A stretch of DNA of 64,000 bases from Knoellia sinensis KCTC 19936 (GTDB lineage: Bacteria > Actinomycetota > Actinomycetes > Actinomycetales > Dermatophilaceae), in assembly GCF_000768705.1 (NCBI RefSeq), contig NZ_AVPJ01000015.1, positions 1 to 64,000 of the forward strand, given 5' to 3'. Shown here piece after piece: positions 44,554-52,747 of this stretch. The notes under the pieces are model-generated. The model was not told where the DNA came from, did no database searches, and was given only the letters and a program-made list of their open reading frames with translations. Position 1 is the first letter of the stretch; each line of letters begins with the position of its first letter. The translations under genes and the position numbers were made by a program.

Positions 44554-45745
44554 GACCGGCGGCCTGCACGGCGGCGGTCGCCTCGGCGAGAACGACACGA
44601 GCGGGTATGCCGGCCGCCTCGGCTGCCGCTCGAACGTCCTCGAACTCGGGGGTCGCGTGCACGACCGCGCCCTCGGCATCGAGCGAGACCTTGATGCGGA
44701 CCTCGTGACCGCGGACCATGGCCGTGTGCCACGCCCGTCCGAGCGAGTGACGCTCCACGGTGTGTTCGCGGACACCCAGCGTCGTCGTGTGGGTCAGGAC
44801 GATGTCACGCAGGGCGACTCGCAACTCGGCGGTGCACAGAACCGAGAGGGTGTGCGCCGGGCGGCCCTTCTTCATGAGGATCGGCGTGAGCCACGCGTCC
44901 GCCGCGCCCCCCGCCATGAGGGACTCGAGGACGCCAGGCCACAGCCGGGGGTCGAGGTCGTCGACGTTGGCCTCCAGGGCCCACATCACCTCTGTCGCAA
45001 CCGTATTCGCTCCGCCTGCCGCGCCCGCATTCTCCCCCAGAACGACACGCACGACGTTGGCCCGCCCGTCGAAGTCCCTGGTGCCCGCGCCAGACCCGCT
45101 GGCAGTCACCCGCATCGGCGGCAGGGGCTCGCACGCGTCGGCCAATCCACGAATGAGCGCCATGCCCGTCGGTGTCGCCAGCTCCCCCTCGCCGACCGCG
45201 GCCACCTCCCAGCCACGTGCGAGTTCGAGCGTGGCGGGGGCCGGGATCGAGACCGTCCCGTGGGCCGTGCGGGCGGTGCCCGAGCCCAACGCGACAGCGC
45301 TCGCGGACACCGACGTCACCCCCAGCAGTTCCAGTGCGGCGCACACCCCGACGACATCGGCGATGGAGTCCCACGCACCGACTTCGTGGAAATGCACGTC
45401 ACCCACAGCGACTCCGTGGACTCGGGCCTCAGCTTCGGCCAAACCCGCGAATACACGAACAGCCCTGTCCCGCAACACATCCGAGACCTCCGCCCCGTCA
45501 AGCATCGAGCGAATCTCAGACCAGCGGCGATGCGGCTGGTCCTCGACCAGCACCTTTACGTCGACCTTGGAGGCCCGCAGCCCCGCTCGGGTCACGTCCC
45601 CGACAACGAGTCGCACGGTCTCGGGCAGCACCGCATCCACGCCAGCCTGAACGTCCTCGAGCGGTGCGCCGGCATCCACGAGAGCGCCGAGCAGCATGTC
45701 ACCGGCGACGCCCGCGCCGGCGTCGATCCACAGGTGGGACGTCAT
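44525..45745 (-). CDS. larC: Nickel insertion protein of the nickel-pincer cofactor pathway
   Basis: 406 residues, starting MTSHLWIDAGAGVAGDMLLG. The His-containing segment VGDVHFHEVGAWDSIADVVG and the C-terminal region LEANVDDLDPRLWPGVLESL, LMKKGRPAHTLSVLC are diagnostic of LarC. LarC loads nickel into pyridinium bis-thiocarboxylate mononucleotide using CTP. In some bacteria larC is split into larC1/larC2 and joined by ribosomal frameshifting; here it is one continuous frame. It follows the gluconokinase gene by 9 bp on the same strand and belongs with larE and larB 7 kb away. Confidence 0.93.
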   Translation of the reverse strand: MTSHLWIDAGAGVAGDMLLGALVDAGAPLEDVQAGVDAVLPETVRLVVGDVTRAGLRASKVDVKVLVEDQPHRRWSEIRSMLDGAEVSDVLRDRAVRVFAGLAEAEARVHGVAVGDVHFHEVGAWDSIADVVGVCAALELLGVTSVSASAVALGSGTARTAHGTVSIPAPATLELARGWEVAAVGEGELATPTGMALIRGLADACEPLPPMRVTASGSGAGTRDFDGRANVVRVVLGENAGAAGGANTVATEVMWALEANVDDLDPRLWPGVLESLMAGGAADAWLTPILMKKGRPAHTLSVLCTAELRVALRDIVLTHTTTLGVREHTVERHSLGRAWHTAMVRGHEVRIKVSLDAEGAVVHATPEFEDVRAAAEAAGIPARVVLAEATAAVQAAGLTSGAGGAG

Positions 45746-45754
45746 TGCCTCACG

Positions 45755-47286
45755 CTAGTCCGCGTCCCGGGACGGGACGTCGAAGAGATCTCGCACCACG
45801 GCATACGAATCAAGAAGGGTCGGGATGCGCCGCCGCGCCGTCTCGTATGCCGTCCGGTCGCCTTCCGAGACCGCCACCACTTCCCCGGACTCCCGGAGGC
45901 CGGGTGCCAGTGCGTCGAGGCCGTCACGCGGGGACGATGCGCGACCGACCGCGACGAGTCCGAGGGCGGCCGCGCCGAGGGCGGAACCTTCGGCGCCACC
46001 AGTGACAGTGAGTGGGCGTCCGAGGACACCCGCCATCACGTCGCGCCAGACCCGTGATCGGAAGACGCCGCCCGTGGCCCGGGCCGAGGTGACCGGGGTG
46101 ACGGCGTCGAGCGCGTCGACGATCGTCCACAACTGGAGTGCCACGCCCTCGACGACGGCTCGCACGAAGTGACCTCGGGTGTGCGAGTGCTGGATCCCGA
46201 TGACCGCGCCGGTGAGGGTCGGATCCCACAGGGGAGCACGCTCGGCAAGGAGGAAGGGGAGCATGACCAGACCGTCGCTGCCCGGCGGAACCGTCGCGGC
46301 CAGCTCGAGCAGCGCCGCGTCGCTCATGCCGGCGTCGCCGAGGATGTCACGGGCCCATCGGATGGAGATTCCCCCATTGCTGATGGCGCCGCCAACGACC
46401 CACTCGTCGTGGGTGAGTGCGTAGCAGAAGAGTCGCCCGCTCGGGTCCGTGCGAGGTCCCTGGACGACCATGCGGGCGGCACCACTCGTGCCGACCGAGA
46501 GCCCAACGACGCCGGGCTCGAGGGCGCCGGTGCCGAGGTTGCCCAGGGGTCCGTCGCCCGCGCCGACGACGACCGGGGTCGCCGTCGCGAGACCGAGGCG
46601 CGACGCAACGGTCTTCGTGAGGCCGAGGACCGCGGTCGTCGGGAGGATGGGTGGCAACTGGTCCTCGCGTATGCCGGCCAGCTCGATCGCTTGTGGGTTC
46701 CACGCACGGGCGGCGGCGTCGAGGAGTCCGCTCCCCGAGGCGGTCGAGAGTCGGTCGCGGACGTGCCGGTGAGCGCCTGGAGGACGTAGTCCTTGAGTCC
46801 GACCCAGGCCCGCACCTTCGCCGCGAGCTCGGGTTCGTTGCGGTTGAACCAGATGAGTTTGCTCAACGGGCTCATCGGGTGGATCGGCGTGCCGGACGCG
46901 CGGTGGATCGCCTCGGCGTCGGACGACGCCCGCAGTTCGGCAGCCTCGGCGACGGCCCGGGAGTCCGCCCACGTCAGGAGGGGCGTGAGCGGCCGCAACT
47001 GTTCGTCGAGCCCGATGAGGCCGTGCATCGCCGTGCTCACCGAGATGCCGATGACGCGAGCGCCCTTGGCGGCCGTGATGACCTCGGCCAGTGCGCCCAT
47101 GACGGCTGCCACGACCGTGTTGGGGTCCTGCACCTGCCAGCCGGGGCGGGGGGCGAGGAGCGGGTACTCACGGACGACCGTGTGTCGCCAGTCGGATCCG
47201 AGCCCGAACGCGACGGCCTTCGTGCCGGTCGTCCCGACGTCGAGGCCGATGACGGCCTCGGCCGGTGGGTGGGCGTTGGGGGCCAT
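45755..47286 (-). pseudogene. gntK: Gluconokinase (FGGY family), one frameshift
   Basis: ATG 47286. First frame: VIGLDVGTTGTKAVAFGLGS (ATP site), ISVSTAMHGLIGLDEQLRPL, LTWADSRAVAEAAEL, ASGTPIHPMSPLSKLIWF, ending LTGTSATD. These are gluconokinase-type FGGY features. One base is missing at about 46745-46752, after GCGACCGAC. The next frame continues LSTASGSGLLDAAARAWNPQ, VVVGAGDGPLGNLGTGALEP, VGTSGAARM and ATGGVFRSRVWRDVMAGVLG to 45755. Joined length ~510 is normal. It would phosphorylate gluconate to 6-phosphogluconate. Since the rest is well conserved, a sequence error or a very recent mutation is likely. Confidence 0.85.
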
Positions 47287-47361
47287 GGCTCAGCCCACGT
47301 CCGGGGGACGCAACATGTCGATGCCTCTCCTTCGTCGGGGGACCAGACTCCCATTCAGTCA

Positions 47362-47404
47362 GGCAACCACCCCGTGGCACAACGATTGCCACCAGTTGCC
47401 ACGA
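47362..47404. promoter_or_regulatory. Putative LacI operators, gntK/lacI intergenic
   Basis: The region holds several (G)TTGCCAC half-sites: GGCAACC at 47362, the inverted repeat GTGGCA...TGCCAC at 47374-47392, and CAGTTGCCACGA at 47393-47404. The last 12-mer is repeated, reversed, upstream of the LarA homologue near 49754-49764. The LacI regulator beside it is the probable binder. Confidence 0.5.
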
Positions 47405-47421
47405 TCCCTAGGTTTGCCTGT

Positions 47422-48498
47422 GTGGAGCGCCGACCGACGATCTACGACGTGGCCAGGGCGGCCGGCGTCGCGGCGTCGACGGTGTCCAGGGCCTTCGCGC
47501 GGCCGGGTCGCGTCATTGCCGAGACGGCTGCGCGGATCTTCGAGGCGGCGCGTGACCTGGGCTATCGCGCGTCGGCGTTGCCCGGGCTCACGACCTCCCG
47601 CACCAAGACGCTCGCCCTCGTCGTCACCGACATCACCAACCCGTTCTATGCCGAGATCATCCGGGGTGCGCACGAGGCTGCCGCCGACCTCGGCTACACG
47701 CTGAGCCTCTCGCACACGCAGGAGGACGCCGAGGTCGAGCGCGCGTGGATCGAGCACGAACTCTCGTCGGTCGAGGGCATGGTGCTCGCGAGCTCGCGCA
47801 TGTCGGACAGCACGATCCGGACCCTGGCCAAGCAGAAGCCCGTCGTCGTCCTCAACCGCCGGTTGCCGGAAGTTCCCTGCCTGCTCGTCGACAACGCCCG
47901 GGGCACTCGCCGTGCACTCGAGCACCTCGGCGAGCTCGGTCACACGTCGGTCACCTATGTCGGCGGACCCGAGTCGAGCTGGACCGACGGCACCCGCTGG
48001 CAGGCGTTGCGGGAGGCGGGTTTCGAGCTCGACATCAAGGTCCGCCGGATCGGCCCCACGCAGAAGCCCACGATCGACGCCGGGTTCGCACGGGTTCGCG
48101 AGATCCTCGCGCAACCGACCACAGCGGTCATTGCCTACAACGACGTGCTCGCCATCGGTGTCATCAAGGGGCTGCACCGCGTGGGCGTCAAGGTGCCCGA
48201 CGACATCAGCGTCATCGGCTTCGACAACGTCCTGCTCGCCGAGGTGATCGAGCCCGAACTCACGACAGTGGCAGCGCCGCTGCGGCAACAGGGTGAGACC
48301 GCCGTTCGCAACCTCGTGGCGCTCACCCAGGGTGCCCACACGACGTCACGTGAGCCGCTCGTCATGCCGGTGCACCTCGTCGTGCGGCGCTCGACCGCTC
48401 AGCGCAGCCGGAAGAGGACCTCGCCGGCGTTGGGCACCACGAATGACTCGTCATCCGCCTCCTCGGCGGCGAGGTCGATGGAATCGGGGTCGACGTAG
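47422..48498 (+). CDS. LacI-family regulator of the uronate/gluconate locus
   Basis: 358 residues from GTG 47422 (VERRPTIYDVARAAGVAAST). Helix-turn-helix TIYDVARAAGVAASTVSRAF, then effector domain TKTLALVVTDITNPFYAEII, AYNDVLAIGVIKGLH and DDISVIGFDNVLLAEVIEPE. It is divergent from gntK-larC and surrounded by the pathway genes, so it should respond to a sugar acid. The last ~33 codons overlap the 3' end of the LarA homologue on the other strand by 100 bp, giving it a Ser-rich tail. Confidence 0.9.
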   Translation: MERRPTIYDVARAAGVAASTVSRAFARPGRVIAETAARIFEAARDLGYRASALPGLTTSRTKTLALVVTDITNPFYAEIIRGAHEAAADLGYTLSLSHTQEDAEVERAWIEHELSSVEGMVLASSRMSDSTIRTLAKQKPVVVLNRRLPEVPCLLVDNARGTRRALEHLGELGHTSVTYVGGPESSWTDGTRWQALREAGFELDIKVRRIGPTQKPTIDAGFARVREILAQPTTAVIAYNDVLAIGVIKGLHRVGVKVPDDISVIGFDNVLLAEVIEPELTTVAAPLRQQGETAVRNLVALTQGAHTTSREPLVMPVHLVVRRSTAQRSRKRTSPALGTTNDSSSASSAARSMESGST

Positions 48499-49703
48499 CC
48501 GAGATTCGCCTGGTGGCACTTCTCCTCGGGGATCCGGGTCGCGAGGGTCACCTTGACTCGCAACCGCTCTTCGCCCGTCTCGGCGTCATAGGTTCCGGCG
48601 CCCCGCAGGTGCGTCGAGTGCGCGAGCGTGCCCCAGTGGATGTGCTTGAACTTGTCCCACTGCTTCACGAAGTAGTCACGGCAGTGGTATCCGATCTCGA
48701 GGATCTCCGGGTGGCTCGTCGAGATCTCGGTGATGTGCGGGGCATAGAGGATGACTTCGCCCCCGTCGGCCACGACCGGCTCGAGCTTGTAGAAGCCCTT
48801 GGCCCCGGTCCAGATGTCGTCGTACATCTCCGGGATGACCGAGATGACGCGTGAGACCGGCTCGTCGAGGTGGTGGACGTGGGTCGCGGCGCTCACCTCG
48901 GAGGCGCTCGCCCAGGAGGCGACCGTGTCGCCGAACGAGATCGAGTGCAGGTCGAGGGTTCCGGCCTCGCCGACGACGCAGAACGCGAGCTTCTCGGCGG
49001 GCACCAGCGCGGCGCCCTCGTTGATGAGGGCGCGCACGGGGGTGACGGCCGTGGTGCCGATGATCTCGACCGAGGTGATGAGCGCCCCGATCCAGTGGGA
49101 GACGTCGATGATGTCCTGGCCCGCGACGCCTGGGAAGAAGTACTTGTTGCCACCGGACATGCCGACGACCTCATGGGGGAGGACCGGGCCGACGACCAGG
49201 GCGATGTCGTGCTCGACGACGGCCTTGTTGAGGTGGACCGGGACATCCATCGTGAGCCGGCCCTCGGACAGTTCGGCGAGGCGCGAGGCAGGGATCGTGC
49301 CGAGGTCGGCGAACGTGGACGGGTCCCACCACTCGTGGTTGGCGACGGTCATCCCCGGATAGGTGTCCTCGAGCGCACCGACCTCGTAGCCGAGGTGCGC
49401 GGCCAGCGCTTCCTCGCTCATCGCCTGGTGTGTCCCGAGCGCGATGAGGGTCGTCATGCGGCTGACTCGCCCGTGAAGGGCGCGGTGGACGGCCCGCAAC
49501 AGCAGCGGCATCGGGCAGGTGCGGGTGCCGTCGGGCACGACGATGCAGACGCTCTTGCCGTCGACGTCGACGCTCCCGAGCCGGTCGACGATGAACTCCG
49601 TGACCTGTTCACTCGTGAGGACGCCGTGCTCGTCGCCGATGCGGGCGGCCCGCTTCGCGGCCTCGGCGGGGGACTCCTCGGTCAGTGTCGCATCGCTGGT
49701 CAT
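48399..49703 (-). CDS. LarA-family nickel-pincer racemase/epimerase (sugar-acid 2-epimerase candidate)
   Basis: 434 residues from ATG 49703. Active-site residues of LarA are all present with the same spacing: Asp58 and Arg61 (VPDGTRTCP), His92 (ALGTHQAM), His177 (LPHEVVGMSGG), Lys187 (GGNKYFFPG, the cofactor-linking Lys) and His203 (VSHWIG). The 10 and 16 residue steps His-Lys-His match Lactobacillus LarA. LarA racemises lactate through a nickel-pincer hydride shift; homologues act on other 2-hydroxyacids, including gluconate/mannonate. No lactate genes are near. With UxaC, UxuB and gluconokinase as neighbours, mannonate-gluconate epimerisation is the best guess. Expression is divergent from uxaC. 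Confidence 0.88.
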   Translation of the reverse strand: MTSDATLTEESPAEAAKRAARIGDEHGVLTSEQVTEFIVDRLGSVDVDGKSVCIVVPDGTRTCPMPLLLRAVHRALHGRVSRMTTLIALGTHQAMSEEALAAHLGYEVGALEDTYPGMTVANHEWWDPSTFADLGTIPASRLAELSEGRLTMDVPVHLNKAVVEHDIALVVGPVLPHEVVGMSGGNKYFFPGVAGQDIIDVSHWIGALITSVEIIGTTAVTPVRALINEGAALVPAEKLAFCVVGEAGTLDLHSISFGDTVASWASASEVSAATHVHHLDEPVSRVISVIPEMYDDIWTGAKGFYKLEPVVADGGEVILYAPHITEISTSHPEILEIGYHCRDYFVKQWDKFKHIHWGTLAHSTHLRGAGTYDAETGEERLRVKVTLATRIPEEKCHQANLGYVDPDSIDLAAEEADDESFVVPNAGEVLFRLR

Positions 49704-49743
49704 GACCTCACTCTCGTCCCGGGCTCCACGGCTGGCAAGGGTG

Positions 49744-49764
49744 CGGTGCAACTCGTGGCAACTG
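49744..49764. promoter_or_regulatory. Putative LacI operator, larA homologue/uxaC intergenic
   Basis: GTGCAACTCGTGGCAACTG contains GTGGCAACTG, the reverse of the CAGTTGCCAC site beside gntK and lacI. It lies in the 98-bp divergent promoter region. This would place both arms of the locus under one regulator. Confidence 0.45.
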
Positions 49765-49801
49765 ATGGACCACGCGGTTGCGCAAGGCCACGATCGTGAA
49801 C

Positions 49802-51205
49802 ATGACCTCACTCCACCCGGACCGGCTCCTGCCAGCCGATCCCGGCACCCGCGACGTCGCCCGCCGCCTGTATGCCGCGATGGCAGACCTGCCGATCATC
49901 TCGCCGCACGGTCACGTACCTCCGGAGTGGCTGGCCGAGGACACTCCCTTCACTGACCCGACGTCGTTGCTGCTGTCGCCCGATCACTACGTCTTCCGGC
50001 TCCTCCACGCGCAGGGCGTGGACCTCGCCGACCTCGGCGTCGGGGGCGCGCAACTCGACGAGGCCGGGTCGCGACGCGCCTGGACGTTGTTCTGCGAGAA
50101 CTGGTCGGCCTTCCGCGGGACGGCGAGCAGGTTCTGGATGGAGAGCGTCCTCGCCGACGTCTTCGGTCTTGCGGAGTCGCCGTCGGCAGAGACGGCCGAC
50201 ACGATCTACGACCACATCGCCGCGGCGCTGACGACACCCGAATTCCGGCCCCGGGCCCTGGCGGAGCGCTTCAACATCTCGGTGCTCGCGACGACGGACG
50301 ACCCGGTGGACAGCCTTGAGCACCACCGCACCCTGGCCGCGGACTCGTCGTTCGCGACGCGAGTGGCACCGACGTTCCGCCCGGACCGCTACCTCGAGCC
50401 CGTGCGTCCGGACTTCGCCGAACTCGCCAAGTCGCTGGGTGCGGCCGCGGACATCGACACCACGACCTACGCCGGCTACATCGCCGCCCTCGAGAACCGG
50501 CGCCGTTTCTTCAAGGACAACGGCGGCGTCTCCACCGACCACAGCCATCTGGACGTCGTGACGCTCACCCTCGAGCCCGCCGAAGCATCCAGGATCTATG
50601 CCGCGGCCCTGGCCGGTGAGGCCAGCGAGGACGAGGCCACGGCGTTCCGCAGGCACATGCTCGTCGAGATGGCCCGCATGGCCACCGAGGACGGGCTCGT
50701 CATGACGCTCCATCCGGGCGCGCTCCGGAACCACCACATCCCGACGTTCGAGCGCTTCGGAGCCGACACGGGCCACGACATCCCCGTCGGCGTCGAATTC
50801 ACGCGGGGGTTGCAGCACCTCCTCAGCCGCTTCGGGACCTCCGACGGCTTCCAGCTCATCCTCTTCACGCTGGACGAGACGGTCTTCTCGCGCGAGATCG
50901 CGCCGCTCGCCGGCTTCTACCCCAGCGTGTATGCCGGTGCGCCCTGGTGGTTCCTCGACGCACCCGAGGCGGTCCGCCGCTACCGTGGTGCCGTGACCGA
51001 GACCGCTGGTTTCCATCGCACCTCGGGCTTCATCGACGACACCCGAGCGTTCCTCTCCATCCCGGCACGGCACGACATGTCGCGTCGTCTCGACGCGGCA
51101 TACCTCGCGCAGTTGGTCGCCGAGCACCGGCTCGACGAGGACGAGGCCCACGAGACGGCCATCGATCTCGTGACAACGGTCCCGAGCAAGGCGTTCAAGT
51201 TGTGA
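49802..51205 (+). CDS. uxaC: Glucuronate/galacturonate isomerase
   Basis: 467 residues from ATG 49802 (MTSLHPDRLL); a TTG at 49778 is possible. Features: DLPIISPHGHVPPEWLAEDT with His36 and His38, FNISVLATTDDPVDSLEHHR, LHPGALRNHH and KDNGGVSTDHSHLDV. These are uronate isomerase motifs of the amidohydrolase superfamily. It converts D-glucuronate to D-fructuronate (or galacturonate to tagaturonate). It overlaps the next gene (GTGA), so its product is passed straight to the reductase. Confidence 0.92.
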   Translation: MTSLHPDRLLPADPGTRDVARRLYAAMADLPIISPHGHVPPEWLAEDTPFTDPTSLLLSPDHYVFRLLHAQGVDLADLGVGGAQLDEAGSRRAWTLFCENWSAFRGTASRFWMESVLADVFGLAESPSAETADTIYDHIAAALTTPEFRPRALAERFNISVLATTDDPVDSLEHHRTLAADSSFATRVAPTFRPDRYLEPVRPDFAELAKSLGAAADIDTTTYAGYIAALENRRRFFKDNGGVSTDHSHLDVVTLTLEPAEASRIYAAALAGEASEDEATAFRRHMLVEMARMATEDGLVMTLHPGALRNHHIPTFERFGADTGHDIPVGVEFTRGLQHLLSRFGTSDGFQLILFTLDETVFSREIAPLAGFYPSVYAGAPWWFLDAPEAVRRYRGAVTETAGFHRTSGFIDDTRAFLSIPARHDMSRRLDAAYLAQLVAEHRLDEDEAHETAIDLVTTVPSKAFKL

Positions 51206-52608
51206 GTGCCGAGACCGGGAACGTGCCGCGACTCTCGCGGGCCGAGCACGGGCGGGCTGCTTCACCGGTTCGCGTCGTCCACCTCGGCCTCGGCAACTTC
51301 TTCCGCGCCCACGCCGCCTGGTACACCGAGCACGCGCCCGACGCAGCCGAGTGGGGTATCGCCGCGTTCACGGGGCGGTCGCCGGACGCCGCTGAGTCGC
51401 TGGGCGCCCAGGACGGTCTCTACACCCTGCTGGTCCGGGCGGCGGATGGTCCGGAGCCGGAGGTCATCTCCAGCCTCTCGGCGGTGCATCCCGGGGCCGA
51501 TCTCGCCGCGCTGCGGGACTACTTCGCCCGGCCGGAGGTCGCTGTCGTCACGATCACCGTGACCGAGGCGGGCTACCGGCGAGCGTCAGACGGTTCCCTC
51601 GACCTCGACGACGAGGCGGTCGCCGCTGACATCGCGGCACTCAGGGATGACCCCGCGGGTGACGACGTCTCGACGACACCGGGTCGGCTGGTGGCGGGGC
51701 TGCTGGCCCGTCGGGACGCGGATACCGGCGGGATCGCGATCGTTCCCAACGACAACGTCCCCGACAACGGGGCCATGGTCGCGCGGGTCGTCGGCGACCT
51801 CATCGCCGAGGTGGACCCCAGTCTCCAGGAGTGGGTCGACGCCTACGTCTCCTTCGTCACGACGATGGTCGACCGGATCACGCCTCGCACCACCGACGCC
51901 GACCGCTCCGAGGTGAAGACGCTCCGCGGGGTGGACGACCCCGAGGTCGTGCCGACCGAACCCTTCAGCGAGTGGGTCCTCGCCGGCGAGTTCCCCGGTG
52001 GGCGGCCCGCGTGGGATGACGCCGGGGCCACCGTCGTCGACGACGTCGCCCCGTTCGAGCAGCGCAAGCTGTGGCTCCTCAACGGATCGCACTCGCTCAT
52101 GGCCTACGCAGCGTCGATCCGGGGCCACGAGACCGTCGCTGACGCCATCGCCGACTCGCAGGTACGCGAGTGGGTGGAGGAATGGTGGGACGCCGCCGCA
52201 CCACACGTGCCGCTCCCGGAAACGGACGTCACGGCATACAGGAAGGCCTTGATCGAGAGGTACTCCAACGGCAACATCCGCCACCTCCTCGCCCAGATCG
52301 CGGCTGACGGATCGCAGAAGATCCCGATTCGAGCGGTGCCGGTCATCAAGGCCGAGCTGGGCGCGGGGCGGGTCAGTGAAGGGGCGTTACGACTGGTGTC
52401 GGCATGGATCGCGCACCTGCGCGGCTCGGGGGCTCCGGTGACCGACCCACAGGCAGATCTGCTCCAGGGGCTCGTGACCGGCTCGGTCGACAACGGCGTC
52501 GATCGAGTCCTCGAGTGGCTCGGACTCAAGGACGGGCAGTTGCGCGATGTCGTCGTCCAGCAGGTCACCGACCTTGAGGCACCAGGCGCCACGAAGGAGG
52601 AGAAGTGA
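51202..52608 (+). CDS. Mannitol dehydrogenase family protein, probable fructuronate reductase
   Basis: 468 residues from GTG 51202. N-terminal NAD motif VVHLGLGNFFRAHAAWYTEH, then IAIVPNDNVPDNGAMVARVV, SFVTTMVDRITPRTT and FEQRKLWLLNGSHSLMAYAA with the catalytic Lys and the Asn/His pair. The long-chain polyol dehydrogenase family includes UxuB (fructuronate to mannonate), UxaB and mannitol dehydrogenase. Coupling to uxaC favours UxuB (or UxaB). Confidence 0.88.
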   Translation: MSAETGNVPRLSRAEHGRAASPVRVVHLGLGNFFRAHAAWYTEHAPDAAEWGIAAFTGRSPDAAESLGAQDGLYTLLVRAADGPEPEVISSLSAVHPGADLAALRDYFARPEVAVVTITVTEAGYRRASDGSLDLDDEAVAADIAALRDDPAGDDVSTTPGRLVAGLLARRDADTGGIAIVPNDNVPDNGAMVARVVGDLIAEVDPSLQEWVDAYVSFVTTMVDRITPRTTDADRSEVKTLRGVDDPEVVPTEPFSEWVLAGEFPGGRPAWDDAGATVVDDVAPFEQRKLWLLNGSHSLMAYAASIRGHETVADAIADSQVREWVEEWWDAAAPHVPLPETDVTAYRKALIERYSNGNIRHLLAQIAADGSQKIPIRAVPVIKAELGAGRVSEGALRLVSAWIAHLRGSGAPVTDPQADLLQGLVTGSVDNGVDRVLEWLGLKDGQLRDVVVQQVTDLEAPGATKEEK

Positions 52609-52694
52609 CCGCGACGAACGTCGACCAGGACTGGCCGACGAAGGAGTCCACCGACTCGGAACCCACGTCGAGGACCCGACCGCCCTGGGCCTGA
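52605..52694 (+). CDS. Possible 29-residue leader peptide or relic
   Basis: GTG 52605 overlaps the uxuB-type stop (GTGA) and has AAGGAGG just upstream. It encodes TATNVDQDWPTKESTDSEPT and a short tail. I do not recognise it. It may be a small peptide, or the start of a lost gene, since an alternative frame stays open into larE. Confidence 0.3.
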   Translation: MTATNVDQDWPTKESTDSEPTSRTRPPWA

Positions 52695-52747
52695 GCCTGC
52701 CCCGGGTTCGTGTCCGGCGTTCAGTGTTCAGTGAGAAGGTGGAAGGC

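Noticed and set aside
45755-47286. Xylulokinase (xylB)
   Set aside because: The segments STAMHGLIGLD and GTPIHPMSPLSKLIWF are typical of gluconokinases, and no xylose isomerase is nearby.
49808-51265. A 485-codon minus-strand frame opposite uxaC
   Set aside because: Arg/Glu/Gly-rich antisense frame of the kind expected in high-GC DNA; uxaC motifs are on the plus strand.
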